Assembly (NCBI GenBank): GCA_964650975.1
Contig: CAZYWA010000315.1
Coordinates: 1 to 9,190, forward strand
Length of the DNA stretch: 9,190 bases
Direction of reading: 5' to 3'
Origin: CAZYWA01 sp964650975 [NCBI: uncultured bacterium]
Lineage (GTDB): Bacteria > JADJOY01
Part shown: piece by piece, positions 4,954 to 9,190 of the stretch
Position numbering within the stretch: position 1 is the first letter of the stretch
Layout: each line of letters begins with the position of its first letter
Translations under genes and position numbers: made by a program
The notes under the pieces: model-generated
Told to the model about the DNA's origin: nothing
Seen by the model: the letters and a program-made list of their open reading frames with translations, nothing else
Databases searched by the model: none

Positions 4954-5700
4954 GTGAAGACCGCCATCGTCTCGGATATCCATTCCAACATCGAGGCACT
5001 CCAGGAGTGTCTCAAGCGGGTGGAGGAAGTCGGTGTCGACGAGGTCGTTAGCCTCGGAGACATCGTGGGTTACAACGCCAGCCCCAACGAGTGCCTGGAC
5101 ATCATTCGAGAGCGCAACGTGCTCTCGATCATGGGCAACCACGACGTCTGCGCCGCGGGGTTGCGCGAGCCCATCGACTTCAACCCCATCGCTCGCGACG
5201 CCATCCTCTGGACCCGCCGGGTGCTCTCCGCCGAGAACAACCACTTCTTGACGGTTCTGCCAGATGCTCGACGCGTCCAGGAACGGTTTCTCATGGTGCA
5301 CGGCGCCGTGACTCACCGTGACAATTACATCTTCAACGAATTCGACGCCCGCGAGAGCTTCGAGCTGATGCAGGAGAAGCACCCCGGCTTCAACGTGTGC
5401 TTCTTCGGCCACACCCACCGCGGGATCATCTACCGGCTGATCGACGGGCGCATCGAGGCCTACGAAGAGTCCGAGGACGTGGACGTCCAGCTCGACAACG
5501 CCTCGCTGTGGCTGGTGAATCCAGGCAGCGTGGGCCAGCCGCGGGACGGCGACCCGCGCGCCTCGTTCGTGATCTACGACGACCTCAAGAAGATCGTGAG
5601 CTACCACCGGGTCGACTACGACGTCCCCAAGTCGAGCCGCAAAGTGGTGAACGCCGGCCTTCCTCCGCAGCTCGGGCAGCGCCTGCTGCTCGGCATCTGA
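4954..5700 (+). CDS. Calcineurin-like metallophosphoesterase (YfcE/MJ0936-like)
   Basis: A 248-residue two-metal phosphoesterase of the compact calcineurin-like class, presumably cytoplasmic because no signal peptide is present. All metal-binding motifs are in order: DIHSN (Asp8, His10), GDIVGY (Asp36), GNHD (Asn62, His63, Asp64), VHG (His116) and GHTH (His153, His155). The C-terminal NPGSVGQPRDGD (189-200) is typical of the subgroup annotated as a metallophosphatase family protein. Relatives hydrolyse phosphodiesters or nucleotides, but substrates vary widely, so none is assigned. The start is GTG with a good ribosome binding site. A short open frame (GTG 4883 to TGA 4957) in the leader overlaps the start as GTGA and may be fortuitous. 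A 357-bp gap separates it from mfd. Confidence 0.92.
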   Translation: MKTAIVSDIHSNIEALQECLKRVEEVGVDEVVSLGDIVGYNASPNECLDIIRERNVLSIMGNHDVCAAGLREPIDFNPIARDAILWTRRVLSAENNHFLTVLPDARRVQERFLMVHGAVTHRDNYIFNEFDARESFELMQEKHPGFNVCFFGHTHRGIIYRLIDGRIEAYEESEDVDVQLDNASLWLVNPGSVGQPRDGDPRASFVIYDDLKKIVSYHRVDYDVPKSSRKVVNAGLPPQLGQRLLLGI

Positions 5701-6057
5701 TCTCGCTCTAGCGGGTGTCTCACGTCGCACCGCGCGTCGCCTCGCGCGACGGGCGGCCGGTGGTCGTGCGAGGGTGCTCGAGCCCGCGCCGATCGGGAAT
5801 GCTCGTGGGTAGTGAGCCCCAATCGCGCGGGCGAATGCAGGCGAGGCAAGCGCACGATCGAGGCCGAGCCGTGCCCGAGCACGGCCGCCGGCCGCGCGGC
5901 GCGCGAGGCGATTCCGGTCCAAGTTGAGCCGCCACCCTTGCGGCTCGGTTGATTCGACCCACCCACGCCGTTAGGTTCACAGGGTTGGCTTTTCCGCGCC
6001 ACGTGTGAGCTGGCGCACTGGCGGGTCGTCCCGCCTTCTCGTCTCGACATCTCGTCC
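5701..6057. other. 357-bp non-coding gap with several hairpins
   Basis: No convincing gene is seen on either strand, and no tRNA could be folded here. Three perfect stem-loops stand out. CGTCGC (5735-5740)/GCGACG (5746-5751) has a 5-nt loop and lies 35 bp after the phosphoesterase stop. GCCGTGC (5868-5874)/GCACGGC (5879-5885) has loop CCGA. GAGCCGC (5926-5932)/GCGGCTC (5940-5946) has a 7-nt loop. None is followed by a T-run. The second and third sit just upstream of the candidate mfd promoter, where they could terminate readthrough. GCGATTCCGG at 5909-5918 also occurs in the dispersed repeat, but the flanking bases do not match. Confidence 0.5.
5949..5977 (+). promoter_or_regulatory. Candidate mfd promoter
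   Basis: TTGATT (5949-5954, 4/6), exactly 17 bp, then TAGGTT (5972-5977, 3/6). It lies immediately after the GAGCCGC/GCGGCTC hairpin and would give a leader of about 74 nt. The match is modest and the call leans on position. Confidence 0.3.

Positions 6058-9190
<3,133 letters not shown>

Noticed and set aside
4305-5063. Minus-strand frames through the repeats giving matching peptides (PFGARAVPRA-type) at both loci
   Set aside because: The peptide similarity comes from the DNA repeat being read in the same antisense frame. It is not evidence of a protein family.
5715-5927. 70-codon plus-strand frame in the gap before mfd
   Set aside because: No ribosome binding site, an Arg/Gly-rich random-looking product, and it runs across several perfect hairpins.

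Overview
The window is high-GC bacterial chromosome with strong third-position G/C bias. It carries core genes (a type II secretion/type IV pilus assembly ATPase, gpsA, mfd), a small toxin-antitoxin pair and several small or poorly characterised genes. An MshEN-type assembly ATPase plus Mfd points to a Gram-negative-type bacterium. The composition and unusual gene order would fit an environmental lineage such as candidate phylum Eisenbacteria, Gemmatimonadota or a delta-proteobacterial relative. That placement is a guess, because no rRNA or other marker is present.

Layout, left to right. Bases 1-161 show no gene I can support. A small uncharacterised gene (162-401, +) converges on a VapBC-type toxin-antitoxin operon on the minus strand (antitoxin 823-1050, toxin 417-836, 14-bp overlap). 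One hairpin between the converging genes contains both stop codons. The antitoxin is preceded by a TTGACA promoter box and a CACACA/TGTGTG palindrome that looks like an autoregulatory operator. Bases 1093-1389 are non-coding and packed with hairpins and pieces of a dispersed repeat. Next come a GspE/PilB ATPase (1390-3258) and gpsA (3255-4280), joined by an ATGA stop/start overlap. A long nested palindrome (4302-4410) follows gpsA and shares 53 of 54 bases with a segment upstream of the ATPase gene, so the two-gene unit is flanked by direct copies of the element.

The right half holds a 103-residue membrane-anchored zinc-ribbon protein (4494-4805), a calcineurin-like metallophosphoesterase (4954-5700) with its own likely promoter, a 357-bp non-coding gap with hairpins and a candidate promoter, and the transcription-repair coupling factor mfd (6058 to beyond the window end, last ~100 residues missing).

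The genes do not form one pathway. They read as short transcription units of housekeeping function separated by structured intergenic DNA. The most noteworthy feature is the intergenic palindromic repeat family. I found no clearly new defence or biosynthetic system.
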